64,000 bases of DNA, from NCBI RefSeq assembly GCF_022346995.1, contig NZ_JAKRNM010000003.1:62001-126000 (forward strand). Reading direction: 5' to 3'. Made by a program: the position numbers and the translations under genes. Positions 18,075-25,583 of the stretch are shown one piece after another. The notes beneath the pieces are model-generated. The model ran no database searches. It was not told the origin of the DNA and saw only the letters and a program-made list of their open reading frames with translations. Numbering within the stretch: position 1 is the first letter of the stretch; each line of letters begins with the position of its first letter. The DNA is from Paenibacillus sp. ACRRY (GTDB lineage: Bacteria; Bacillota; Bacilli; Paenibacillales; Paenibacillaceae).

Positions 18075-18971
18075 ATGGAATTAAACATGATGTTGAATGG
18101 ATTGGAATTGTGGAAGGCTTCAGGTGGTTTCTCCAATGAACCCCATGTGCATGATGACTGGTATCAGGTTACATTGCCAGTAAGAGGCGAGTGTCATCTG
18201 GTGCAGGAGCAGCAGGCTTATCCTCTGCAAGCAGGACAGGGCATAATTGCCCATCCCCAGACGGAGCACTTTTTCGAGATTGGTTCAGATTCGGCAGTTA
18301 TCGTTATCAAGTTCCGCAATCCGCCAGGAGGTGGCTTAGGGGAATTAGATCGAAGAAGGGCGCAGACCGAATTTCGGCCCACACAAATCTTCGACCCAGC
18401 TGAAATCAGCAGACTGTTCCGAGGTTGGAGTGCCCTTTTGCTGGACGACGCGCCTGAATCGTTGCAAATACAGGAAATCGAATTAGCCGTAGAGACATAT
18501 CTTTCACAAGTGCTGTCTGGTGCACAACAGAATAGAGGTAGTCTGACGATGGCAACCGCAGGAACTGAAGCCACTGGGGGTGCCGGGTCGAATCTGGTTT
18601 GTGAGCAACTTCAGAATTTGTTTGAGCGAACAACCAGCAACGGAGGCGCGTTCATTGATCCCCATCTCCGGCGCGTGCTGGAGTATATACACAGTGACTA
18701 TACAAGTTCGATGGACATTGATTCTATGGCGGCAATAGCGCACCAGAGCAGATATCACTTTATGCGCTCCTTCAAAGCATTGACAGGTTCAACACCGTAT
18801 CAGTATGTGCTGCATTTGCGTGTGGAGGAAGCCACCAGACGACTGCGTCTTACGACAGATTCAGTGACCACAATTAGCTTTTGGCTGGGATTCTCCAATG
18901 TCAGTCAGTTCTATAGAGTGTTTCAGCGAATAAAGGGTGTAACACCGATGGAGTATCGGAACCAGGTGTAG
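18075..18971 (+). CDS. AraC-family transcriptional regulator with cupin sensor domain
   Basis: 298 residues from the ATG at 18075, which has AGGTGAGG just upstream; the ATG at 18054 lies inside the -10 box. The N-terminal cupin-like ligand domain includes NEPHVHDDWYQ and LQAGQGIIAHPQTEH. Two AraC helix-turn-helix motifs lie at the C-terminus (SMDIDSMAAIAHQSRYHFMR and ISFWLGFSNVSQFYRVFQ). It is divergent from the Fsr-type transporter, its most likely target. An intrinsic terminator follows. Confidence 0.92.
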   Translation: MELNMMLNGLELWKASGGFSNEPHVHDDWYQVTLPVRGECHLVQEQQAYPLQAGQGIIAHPQTEHFFEIGSDSAVIVIKFRNPPGGGLGELDRRRAQTEFRPTQIFDPAEISRLFRGWSALLLDDAPESLQIQEIELAVETYLSQVLSGAQQNRGSLTMATAGTEATGGAGSNLVCEQLQNLFERTTSNGGAFIDPHLRRVLEYIHSDYTSSMDIDSMAAIAHQSRYHFMRSFKALTGSTPYQYVLHLRVEEATRRLRLTTDSVTTISFWLGFSNVSQFYRVFQRIKGVTPMEYRNQV

Positions 18972-19012
18972 AGTTTGAAGTACTTGGCTCTGACTTTTCA
19001 GTCTAATATCTG

Positions 19013-19057
19013 AAAAAGCCCCCATCCCCCGCATATGGCGAGGGAATGGAGGCTTTT
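19013..19057. terminator. Bidirectional intrinsic terminator
   Basis: AAAAAGCC and GGCTTTTT enclose a pyrimidine/purine-rich inner stem (CCATCCCC against GAGGGAATGG) between the convergent AraC and aldo-keto reductase genes. Confidence 0.85.
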
Positions 19058-19070
19058 TGCTTCATTCAAC

Positions 19071-19916
19071 TTAGAAATCAAAGTTGTCCGGGTCTGGTCC
19101 AACACGAACATCTTCGTTGAGGGCGCTGATCCGATCCATCTCATCGTTGGACAATTCAAAGTCGAAGATGGAAGAGTTCTCAATGATCCGATTTTCCTTA
19201 GTGGACTTCGGAATGGTAATGACACCGTTCTGAAGATCCCAGCGCAGGATAACTTGTGCCACGGATTTGCCTTTGGCTGAAGCAATCTCAGTAAGCACAG
19301 GGTTGTCCAGCAGTTGACCCTGCATCAGCGGTGACCAGGCTTCAAGCTGAATACCATGTTTCTCACAGAAGGCTTTGAGTTCGGCCTGAGTAAGGCGAGG
19401 ATGATACTCGACTTGGTTAACCATTGGTTTCACTTGGGCATCCTGCATCAGGTCTTCAAGGTGATGGATCTGGAAGTTACTTACGCCAATCGCTTTGATC
19501 CGGCCTGCAGCATAGAGCTCTTCCATGGCTTTCCAAGCACCTTTGTATTTGCCTGCTTTTGGCCAGTGAATCAGGTACAGATCCAGATATTCCAGACCCA
19601 GCTTGTTCAAAGTTGTATCGAAGGCTGCAAGAGTCTCTTCATATCCAAGGTCTGCAGTCCAGGCTTTGGATGTGACAAACAGTTCTTCGCGCTTCAGGTT
19701 ATTTTCTTTCAACGCTTCGGCAATCGCTTGTCCGACACCGGATTCGTTACCGTATATTGCGGCAGTGTCGATGCTGCGGTAGCCATGCTGGATTGCTTTT
19801 TTGACCGCTTCAATCAATTCCGCGCCTTCTTCTACTTTAAATACTCCTAGTCCAAACCAAGGCATTTGAACGCCGTTATGCAAAGCTACTGTAGATTGTA
19901 AGTGTTGTGCTGTCAT
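19071..19916 (-). CDS. Aldo-keto reductase (YvgN/YtbE-like)
   Basis: 281 residues from the ATG at 19916 behind TTAGGAGGA; the 19 in-frame codons upstream have no site. The AKR tetrad is visible: Asp and Tyr in DTAAIYGNE, Lys in VTSKAW and His in YLIHWP. NADPH binding is expected from IPKSTKENRI. B. subtilis YvgN reduces methylglyoxal and other aldehydes, and this protein has the same length and layout. A role in carbonyl detoxification is inferred by family. It is monocistronic. Confidence 0.92.
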   Translation of the reverse strand: MTAQHLQSTVALHNGVQMPWFGLGVFKVEEGAELIEAVKKAIQHGYRSIDTAAIYGNESGVGQAIAEALKENNLKREELFVTSKAWTADLGYEETLAAFDTTLNKLGLEYLDLYLIHWPKAGKYKGAWKAMEELYAAGRIKAIGVSNFQIHHLEDLMQDAQVKPMVNQVEYHPRLTQAELKAFCEKHGIQLEAWSPLMQGQLLDNPVLTEIASAKGKSVAQVILRWDLQNGVITIPKSTKENRIIENSSIFDFELSNDEMDRISALNEDVRVGPDPDNFDF

Positions 19917-20134
19917 GTGATGTCCTCCTAAGTGTGTTCGTAATTCAAAAAAAGTAATTCTCAGATCGTTCAATCTGATCCCGCAAAATTAAATGAGGGT
20001 AGATTAAATAGGGTCCAACGTACTATAATACTATACCATACGAAACCGGTTCCTTTAAACGAGGGCTCATGAGTCGCCAACGTGATCAGACCGAGAATTC
20101 AATTTTCGGTGTATCTTTTCCTAATATAGAATGC

Positions 20135-21322
20135 TTATGCAACTGATGATCTGCGTTCAAGGACTCTAGCCCATCCTGTCAGAAGAACGGCGGCAAGAAC
20201 CATAATTGCACCGACCCAAGTCGTATGCACGAGCCCAATGGAGTCGGTAATGACTCCGCCCAGATATGCGCCTATGGCGATACCCGCATTAAAGGCAGCG
20301 ATGTTGAAGGCGGAAGCTACATCCTTAGCCTGTGGCGCATAGCGTTCTGCAAGCGTTACGACATACATCTGAAGTCCGGGTACATTCATGAAGGCAAGCA
20401 GACCCATGCCGAGAATGGTGAGCAGTGCTGCCAGCTTGAACGGTACGGTAAAGTACAGTATGCCCAGAATGATCGTCTGAACGATAAACATATAAAATAA
20501 TGCCTTCAGCGGATTACGGTTGGCCGCTTTGCCCCCAATGATATTGCCGATCGCGATGGCGATTCCGTATAACAACAGAATGGCTGCCACGGTTTGCTCG
20601 GAATATCCACTAATATCATGCAGAAGCGGGGACAGGTACGTGAAAACGACGAATGTACCTCCGTACCCAACCGCTGTGATTGCAAATGCCAGCAGCAGTC
20701 TTCCTCCCGTTACAAGCTTCAATTGGTCACGGAATGCTGTGCGTGTTCCGCGCTGCAGCGTGGAAGGAACAAGTACCATATTACCAATAAGGGCAATGAT
20801 GCCGACAATAACAATGAGAATAAATGCAGCACGCCAGCCTAAGTGTTGACCGATCAGTGTACCCAGAGGTACTCCGGTCACGGTAGCAATGGTCAGGCCC
20901 GAGAACATAATGGCAATGGCACTGGCCCGCCGGTTTGCTGGCACAAGGTCAGCCGCTATGGTGGAACCGATGGACATAAACACCCCATGTGACAGGGCTG
21001 AAACAATCCGGGCTATAAGCAGCATTGTAATGCCGCTTGATAGCGCGGCCATCGTATTGCCTGCAATGAAAACAACCATGATGGCCATCAACAGTGTCTT
21101 GCGTGACACAGTTGAAGTTAATGAGGTCAGGATGGGCGCCCCGAAGGTTACACCGAGCGCATATAAAGTAACGGTCAGTCCCGCTGTAGTTACGGAAATG
21201 CCCAGGTCACCCGCAATGAGTGGCAGCAGTCCAACACTGATAAACTCAGTGGTGCCGATGGCAAATGCACTAATTGCCAGAGCAAGTAGGGCCCAGGTGC
21301 TGCGTTTTGAATCTTGTACCAT
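20135..21322 (-). CDS. MFS transporter, DHA1 family (AraJ/YdhP-like)
   Basis: 395 residues and 12 predicted helices, starting LALAISAFAIGTTEFISVGL, a block typical of the DHA1 sugar/drug efflux group. Further motifs are SRKTLLM in the loop 2-3 region and SHGVFMSIGS. The gene is divergent from an HxlR-type regulator. The promoter region between them has two tandem copies of a GTACT-TTTT-AGTAC-like element, so it is probably repressed by that regulator and induced by an electrophile or drug. The substrate is unknown. Confidence 0.9.
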   Translation of the reverse strand: MVQDSKRSTWALLALAISAFAIGTTEFISVGLLPLIAGDLGISVTTAGLTVTLYALGVTFGAPILTSLTSTVSRKTLLMAIMVVFIAGNTMAALSSGITMLLIARIVSALSHGVFMSIGSTIAADLVPANRRASAIAIMFSGLTIATVTGVPLGTLIGQHLGWRAAFILIVIVGIIALIGNMVLVPSTLQRGTRTAFRDQLKLVTGGRLLLAFAITAVGYGGTFVVFTYLSPLLHDISGYSEQTVAAILLLYGIAIAIGNIIGGKAANRNPLKALFYMFIVQTIILGILYFTVPFKLAALLTILGMGLLAFMNVPGLQMYVVTLAERYAPQAKDVASAFNIAAFNAGIAIGAYLGGVITDSIGLVHTTWVGAIMVLAAVLLTGWARVLERRSSVA

Positions 21323-21400
21323 GTTTCTTGTTCAACTCCCCGAATGTAGATTTACGTACCGGCAAATGCTATTATGAATTATTCGGTATAAAATGAATAG

Positions 21401-21437
21401 TACGTACTTTTTAGTACCATACGTACTTTTTGGTGCC
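21401..21437. promoter_or_regulatory. Tandem HxlR-type operator candidates
   Basis: TACGTACTTTTTAGTACC (21401-21418) is followed by TACGTACTTTTTGGTGCC (21420-21437), a 19-bp period. The first contains the perfect inverted repeat GTACT-TTTT-AGTAC; the second is a degraded copy. They sit between the MFS gene and the HxlR gene. Confidence 0.65.
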
Positions 21438-21489
21438 TATATAGATAAGCTTGGCGAGTTCATCAGATGATTAGGGGAGGAAGCATATA

Positions 21490-21888
21490 ATGAACAGAAA
21501 AAAATACAATATCTCGGTCGAGGCTACACTTGAGGTGATCGGCGGCAAGTGGAAGTGTGTCATTCTCTGTCATCTTACGCATGGCAAAAAACGCACCAGT
21601 GATCTTAAGCGTATTATGCCCGCCATTACCCAAAAGATGTTAACTCAGCAGCTTCGGGAGCTGGAGGATGACGGAATCGTGAAGCGGATCGTCTATAATC
21701 AGGTCCCGCCCAAGGTAGAGTATGAGCTCAGTGAATATGGCTGGAGTCTGGAGCCGATTCTGAATGCACTATGCAATTGGGGAGAGCAGCATATCGTGAA
21801 GGAGTACGGGGACAAATCAGCAATGCTCGAGGACAATGGATTGAACCATTTTGATTCGGATGAAAATAAGGAGCTGATCAAGCAATGA
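21490..21888 (+). CDS. HxlR-family transcriptional regulator
   Basis: 132 residues with the HxlR winged-helix core (EVIGGKWKCVILCHL, then RELEDDGIVKR and a wing with VPPKVEYELS). Related B. subtilis proteins (YodB, HypR, CatR) sense quinones or oxidants through a conserved N-terminal cysteine; here a Cys occurs in KWKCVILC. The stop overlaps the start of the next gene by ATGA. It is divergent from a DHA1 exporter that is probably its target. Confidence 0.93.
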   Translation: MNRKKYNISVEATLEVIGGKWKCVILCHLTHGKKRTSDLKRIMPAITQKMLTQQLRELEDDGIVKRIVYNQVPPKVEYELSEYGWSLEPILNALCNWGEQHIVKEYGDKSAMLEDNGLNHFDSDENKELIKQ

Positions 21889-22562
21889 ATTATGAGATTT
21901 TGCATGAAGGTGCTTTTGCCATGCTCAAGGTTCGTTTGCAGCGCGGAGAGCGATTCAAGGCAGAGAGCGGCGCCATGGTATCCATGACACCGACGGTTCA
22001 GCTGAAAGGATCTGCGGAGGGCGGCATGTTTGCTGGATTCGGCAGAATGATCAGCGGGGAGAAGTTCTTTTTTCAAGAGTTAACCGCTGTAGGAGGGCCT
22101 GCAGAGATTTTGCTGTCACCTTCCACCATGGGCGGTGTGGAGGCCGTTGAGCTGGATGGCTCCTATTCTTTGTATGTGCAGAAGGATGGATTTTTGGCCG
22201 GGACAGAAGGCATTCAGGTAAATAGTAAAATGCAAAACCTGAAGAAGGGTCTCTTCTCGGGAGAGGGTTTCTTCATTGTTGAGATCAGCGGGAGAGGCAC
22301 GGTATTTCTGTCTTCTTATGGTGCAATTCACGCCATTCATCTGGCAGCTGGAGAAGAAGTCATTGTGGATAATGCGCACCTGGTTGCCTGGCCTCAATAT
22401 ATGGAGTATCATATCGAAAAAGCGTCGCAGGGCTGGTTATCCAGTGTGACCAGTGGTGAAGGACTGGTATGCCGATTCAGAGGTGAGGGTACAGTCCTGA
22501 TCCAGAGCCGTAATCCGCAGGGATTCGGACAATGGGTGAAGCAGTTCATCCCTTCCCGCTGA
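21885..22562 (+). CDS. AIM24 / TIGR00266 family protein
   Basis: 225 residues, matching the AIM24/TIGR00266 family of beta-rich proteins. Characteristic blocks are AESGAMVSM near the N-terminus, a Gly/Phe-rich stretch GGMFAGFGRM, and GFFIVEISGRGTVFL. There is no signal peptide or clear transmembrane helix. Bacterial members have no firmly established function. Translation is coupled to the HxlR gene by the ATGA overlap, so it may belong to the same stress-responsive unit. Confidence 0.85.
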   Translation: MNYEILHEGAFAMLKVRLQRGERFKAESGAMVSMTPTVQLKGSAEGGMFAGFGRMISGEKFFFQELTAVGGPAEILLSPSTMGGVEAVELDGSYSLYVQKDGFLAGTEGIQVNSKMQNLKKGLFSGEGFFIVEISGRGTVFLSSYGAIHAIHLAAGEEVIVDNAHLVAWPQYMEYHIEKASQGWLSSVTSGEGLVCRFRGEGTVLIQSRNPQGFGQWVKQFIPSR

Positions 22563-22643
22563 CAATTAGTCAGCAACCCGATTAACTCTACAATGCACCG
22601 CATACAACAAGTCCCAAGGCATCAGTGATGGAGGAATAATGAG

Positions 22644-23099
22644 ATGAGTTCACAGTATAAAAACGCACATGAAAGTCCAGGACATCTGCTGTGGCAGGTT
22701 ACAACGATGTGGCAGAAGGAAGTCCGCAGGGTGCTTGATCCATTGGGATTAACCCCGCCGCAATTTGTACTTCTGCATGGCTGCTTATGGCTGAATGAGA
22801 GAGATACAGAAGGAAAAGGCGTAACGCAGGTTCAGCTTGCGCATTTCGCCAACGTGGATGTGAATGTCACTTCTCAGGTTCTTCGAGCGCTTGAAAAGCG
22901 CGGATTGATCCATCGCAGTCGCCATCAGACCGATACCCGTGCGAACATCATTACTACAACGCCAGAAGGCACGGAGCTGGCCAACCGGGGAATTCAGCTT
23001 GTTGAAGAGGCTGACAGACAGTTTTTTGACCTGGTAAGCGATCATAAGGAAGAGTACATGGATATTATGCGGGAACTTATCAAAAATAAATCGGAATAG
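22644..23099 (+). CDS. MarR-family transcriptional regulator
   Basis: 151 residues with a MarR winged helix (GVTQVQLAHFANVDVNVTSQ, LEKRGLIHRS and a wing with TDTRANIITTT). A GGAGG site lies 10 nt before the ATG. It starts 81 nt after the AIM24-family gene on the same strand and ends at a strong terminator, so it may be the last gene of that transcript. There is no dedicated target next to it. Confidence 0.9.
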   Translation: MSSQYKNAHESPGHLLWQVTTMWQKEVRRVLDPLGLTPPQFVLLHGCLWLNERDTEGKGVTQVQLAHFANVDVNVTSQVLRALEKRGLIHRSRHQTDTRANIITTTPEGTELANRGIQLVEEADRQFFDLVSDHKEEYMDIMRELIKNKSE

Positions 23100-23199
23100 T
23101 CGTTGTATGGCATCCTACAATTTATTGAACTCATATATGATATACCCATCGAAGCAAGGTAAGATGAGTTGGCACCTGGCCTTCTACATACAGACATTG

Positions 23200-23236
23200 A
23201 AAACCTCCCCGACCATGAGCCGGGGAGGTTTTTTTA
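23200..23236. terminator. Bidirectional intrinsic terminator
   Basis: A stem of about 12 bp (AAAACCTCCCCG / CGGGGAGGTTTT) with an 8-9 nt loop and a T run lies between the convergent MarR and aldo-keto reductase genes. Confidence 0.92.
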
Positions 23237-23246
23237 TAAACTTCTT

Positions 23247-24221
23247 CTAATTCAGTCGATATGAGGCGAACGGCTCGCCATGACGAAACGAGTCACTAAG
23301 TTGATCCAGCTCCGTAATCATGTCCGGCGTAAGCTCCAGGCTTAAACTAGCCAGGTTATGCTCCAGCTGTTCGGTACGCGTGGCACCAACGATTACCGTC
23401 GAAACGGCTGGACGAGCCAGCAACCAGGCGAGCGACAGAACACTTGGAGAGCAGCCGTATTCTGCTGCTTTCTCGCTTACCTGCTCTCCTAATCTGACAT
23501 TGTGCTCGAGCAGGAACCGGTTGAAGGATGGATCCGTATCGGCCCGGGAGCCCGAAGGAATACCAGCTTGTCCATTATATTTGCCAGTCAGAATACCGCC
23601 AGCAAGTGGGAAATAGGGGATAATTCCGACGCCTTGATCAAGACACATTGGTACCAGTTCCAGCTCTGGGGTGCGGTCTGCCAAGGAATAGCTAGTTTGA
23701 GTGGAAATATAGCGCACATGACCTTTTAGTTCGCTGATGCCGAGAGCTTTCATGAGTTCCCAGGCTGCATAGTTGGAGGCCCCGATATAGCGGACTTTAC
23801 CGGAGGAGACCATGTCATCCAGTGTTCGCAAGGTTTCCTCCAGAGGAGTGTGCGGATCAAATGTGTGGATCTGGTAGAGATCCACGTAGTCCGTCTGCAG
23901 ACGCCGGAGGCTCTGTTCCAGTTCTTGCTGCAGATGATAGCGGGAGGAACCCCGCCCATGAGGACCATCATGCCGGGGAAGTCCGGCTTTGGTTGCGAGC
24001 ACAGCGTTTTCCCGCCGCCCCTGTAGGGCCTGTCCAATAATTCGTTCCGATTCGGTTCCAGCGTAGATGTTGGCGGTATCGATAAAGTTGATTCCCTGAT
24101 CCAGTGCTGCATGAATAATGCGGGTTGAAGCCGCGTCATCTGCACGTTTACCAAAAGCATTCGTGCCGAGCCCAAGTGCAGATACACGCAAGCCGCTGTT
24201 GCCTAAACGTCGATATTCCAT
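23247..24221 (-). CDS. Aldo-keto reductase family oxidoreductase
   Basis: 324 residues with the AKR barrel layout of the YajO/IolS group: start MEYRRLGNSGLRVS, Asp/Tyr in FIDTANIYAG, Lys in LATKAG and His in YQIHTFD. The C-terminal cofactor block is STVIVGATRTEQLEHN. NADPH-dependent reduction of carbonyls is expected; the substrate is unknown. It is divergent from the LCP gene, with about 115 bp between the starts. Confidence 0.9.
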   Translation of the reverse strand: MEYRRLGNSGLRVSALGLGTNAFGKRADDAASTRIIHAALDQGINFIDTANIYAGTESERIIGQALQGRRENAVLATKAGLPRHDGPHGRGSSRYHLQQELEQSLRRLQTDYVDLYQIHTFDPHTPLEETLRTLDDMVSSGKVRYIGASNYAAWELMKALGISELKGHVRYISTQTSYSLADRTPELELVPMCLDQGVGIIPYFPLAGGILTGKYNGQAGIPSGSRADTDPSFNRFLLEHNVRLGEQVSEKAAEYGCSPSVLSLAWLLARPAVSTVIVGATRTEQLEHNLASLSLELTPDMITELDQLSDSFRHGEPFASYRLN

Positions 24222-24336
24222 TCCTCATCGCTCCTTCTGTGTCAGTTCTTGTATAGCAGATTATAACGTAATCTATTGAAAACGTGTTATTAATATAGTT
24301 AAATGATTCTAAGAACCCGTTATTAAAGGAGATATG

Positions 24337-25380
24337 ATGGAGAACAGTGCTGCACATTTAACCCGCCGGAAGCCGAAGAAACCGAAGAAGAGATGGAAGA
24401 AACCACTAATCATTACCCTAAGTGTGCTGATCGTGCTGGGAGGACTTGGATATGTCTACCAAAAACAACTTGTGCTGCTGGCATTTGACCTATTTGCCTC
24501 AGGTACAGTGAAGGAAGCCCTTGATGATTCCTACAAACCGGTTGGAGATCAGAATGCAGAAGTTCCTGTGGTACAACACACCGACCCATTCTCGCTACTG
24601 CTGCTGGGGATTGATCAACGGGATAACGAACCAAGCCGTTCGGATACGATCATCTATTCCGTTGTGCGTCCGGAAGACAATAAAGTGCTGCTGCTGTCCA
24701 TTCCGCGAGACTCCTATACCGAGATTGTCGGGCGGGATGTAAAATCAAAGATTAATTCAGCCTATGCCCATGGCGAAGCCAAGATGGCTATGGATACGGT
24801 AGAGAATCTGCTGGAGAACAAGGTGGACTTCTATGCCGCAATTAATTTTAACGGACTTAAGGATATTGTCGATGCGGTTGGCGGCGTGGAGCTGCCGATT
24901 AAGAAAAATATCGAGAACAAGCTCAAGAGTCATGAGAAGCTATTCGTGGAGGCCAATAAACCCATCTATAGCGGCGAAGAAGCTCTTGGCTATGTCAGAT
25001 ACCGGGAGGACTCCGATTTTAACCGGACGATGCGCCACCGAATTTTCCTGAGCGCGTTCATGAATCGGGCGTTGGAGGTCAAAAATCTGACCAAGATCCC
25101 GGACGTCATCAAGATTGCCGGATCGAATTTTACAACGAATATGAGCTCGGATTTCATCGTGAATTTTGCCGAGTCCTTATATATGAAAGACAGTGCGCCA
25201 ACAATCAGCAACTATATGCTGAAAGGTGACGGCGCAACCCGCAGTGGAACTTGGTATTATGATCTATCGGAGGATGATCTGCAGCATGTGCGGACCATGC
25301 TCAGCAATTGGCTGGACCCGGATGCCACCGAAATTATGGAACCTGAATCCGCAGATGGGGAAGAGAAAGATGCCGCATAA
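24337..25380 (+). CDS. LytR-CpsA-Psr (LCP) family cell-wall glycopolymer ligase
   Basis: 347 residues; of two adjacent ATGs the second (24337) sits at the better distance from AAAGGAG. A basic cytosolic N-terminus (RRKPKKPKKRWKK) precedes one transmembrane helix (about 24-42) and an extracellular LCP domain with SDTIIYSVV, LLSIPRDSY, INFNGLKDIVDAVGGV and the Arg-rich YVRYREDSDFNRTMRH. LCP enzymes transfer teichoic acid or capsule chains from undecaprenyl-phosphate carriers to peptidoglycan. It stands alone with its own terminator, so the polymer is unknown. Confidence 0.95.
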   Translation: MENSAAHLTRRKPKKPKKRWKKPLIITLSVLIVLGGLGYVYQKQLVLLAFDLFASGTVKEALDDSYKPVGDQNAEVPVVQHTDPFSLLLLGIDQRDNEPSRSDTIIYSVVRPEDNKVLLLSIPRDSYTEIVGRDVKSKINSAYAHGEAKMAMDTVENLLENKVDFYAAINFNGLKDIVDAVGGVELPIKKNIENKLKSHEKLFVEANKPIYSGEEALGYVRYREDSDFNRTMRHRIFLSAFMNRALEVKNLTKIPDVIKIAGSNFTTNMSSDFIVNFAESLYMKDSAPTISNYMLKGDGATRSGTWYYDLSEDDLQHVRTMLSNWLDPDATEIMEPESADGEEKDAA

Positions 25381-25414
25381 AGCCTTTATCATGTAGAATT
25401 ATCTTAAGTTGTGT

Positions 25415-25450
25415 AACCCCGAGGAGCGAGCTTGCTTCCCGGGGTTTTTG
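25415..25450 (+). terminator. Intrinsic terminator of the LCP gene
   Basis: AACCCCG pairs with CGGGGTT around an inner GGAGC/GCTTCC helix, followed by TTTTT. Confidence 0.85.
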
Positions 25451-25583
25451 CTGTGCATTTATCGCGGGTTAGGGTGCTCTTGGATGAGAAGATGCAACCT
25501 ATCTCAATCTAGAGGATCATTTCATGGCATATGTATAGTAAAATATAGGGAAACACATCAACATCAACCAATGGAGGAACCTT

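Noticed and set aside
20021..20035. TACTATA-A-TACTATA direct repeat upstream of the YvgN-like gene
   Set aside because: AT-rich and short, could be overlapping -10-like sequences; not enough to call an operator.
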